A stretch of 12,739 nt of DNA from Lentimicrobiaceae bacterium. Its GTDB lineage: Bacteria; Bacteroidota; Bacteroidia; Bacteroidales; SKPS01. A program made the translations under genes and the position numbers. This document shows, one piece after another, positions 12,639 to 12,739 of the stretch (position 1 is its first letter; the number at the start of each line of letters is the position of its first letter). Location: assembly GCA_007119395.1 (NCBI GenBank), contig SKPS01000357.1, positions 1-12,739 on the forward strand, given 5' to 3'. The notes under the pieces were generated by a model. The model was given only the letters and a program-made list of their open reading frames with translations. It was not told the DNA's origin and did no database searches.

Positions 12639-12739
12639 GATCATAAAGTGCATCAGTGCGGCCAAATCACGGCGAAATCTTTTTTTGAGGTGCTGGTTTT
12701 TGAAATGCAACAGTCGTCACATTATCCGTCATTCAAAAA
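12639..12739. other. Right-edge stretch with no supported gene
   Basis: The last hundred bases hold only short open stretches on both strands. One plus-strand frame is open from a GTG at 12633 to the window edge, and one short minus-strand frame of about 30 codons is closed by stops on both sides. Neither has a recognisable domain or a good start. The sequence is rich in T runs and could be intergenic. Confidence 0.4.

Noticed and set aside
12633..12739. Plus-strand gene running off the right edge
   Set aside because: The 35 codons from a GTG have no recognisable motif and no promoter; too short to support.

Overview
The window looks like chromosomal DNA of a member of the Bacteroidota, most likely an anaerobe of the Bacteroidales or a related order. 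Three things point there: a secreted protein with a type IX secretion (T9SS) C-terminal sorting domain, several promoters of the Bacteroidota type (TAnnTTTG at -7), and a ferredoxin plus class I hybrid cluster protein pair typical of anaerobes. Start codons mostly lack Shine-Dalgarno sequences, which also fits. No rRNA, tRNA, CRISPR array or intact insertion sequence was seen.

Layout. 1-475 (minus): N-terminal part of a membrane sensor protein running off the left edge, with a very good promoter. 571-1925 (minus): a histidine kinase whose kinase part (571-1551) is open, but whose upstream TPR-like sensor region is broken by two in-frame stops and a frame change. 2026-4715 (plus): a nitrosative-stress operon, a 302-aa ferredoxin-like protein followed by Hcp. 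It is preceded by a perfect Crp/Fnr-type palindrome and a -7 box and ends in a strong intrinsic terminator. The gap between its two genes holds a perfect 18-bp-arm hairpin and two 9-nt tandem arrays in mutually inverted orientation. 4893-6920 (plus): a T9SS-exported protein with its own promoter.

7174-7809 (plus) and 7847-8677 (minus): a convergent pair, a sulfotransferase and a PLOD-like glycosyltransferase, both probably acting on surface glycans. 8833-9057 (plus): a remnant of a type I restriction-modification methyltransferase (hsdM) cut off after about 35 codons. 9124-10263 (plus): an iron-type alcohol dehydrogenase of the YqhD/butanol dehydrogenase group. 10332-12548 (minus): a bacterial SLC12-like cation-chloride cotransporter homologue with a large C-terminal cytosolic domain. 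The right end (12549-12739) holds no gene I can support.

The only clear functional unit is the ferredoxin-hcp operon. The rest reads as single-gene transcription units plus two decayed loci (TPR kinase, hsdM). I found no convincing wholly new multi-gene system. The most unusual structures are the leader between the ferredoxin gene and hcp, and the palindrome in front of that operon. Start codons were chosen from family N-termini, signal peptides and promoter positions; several longest-possible frames start too early.
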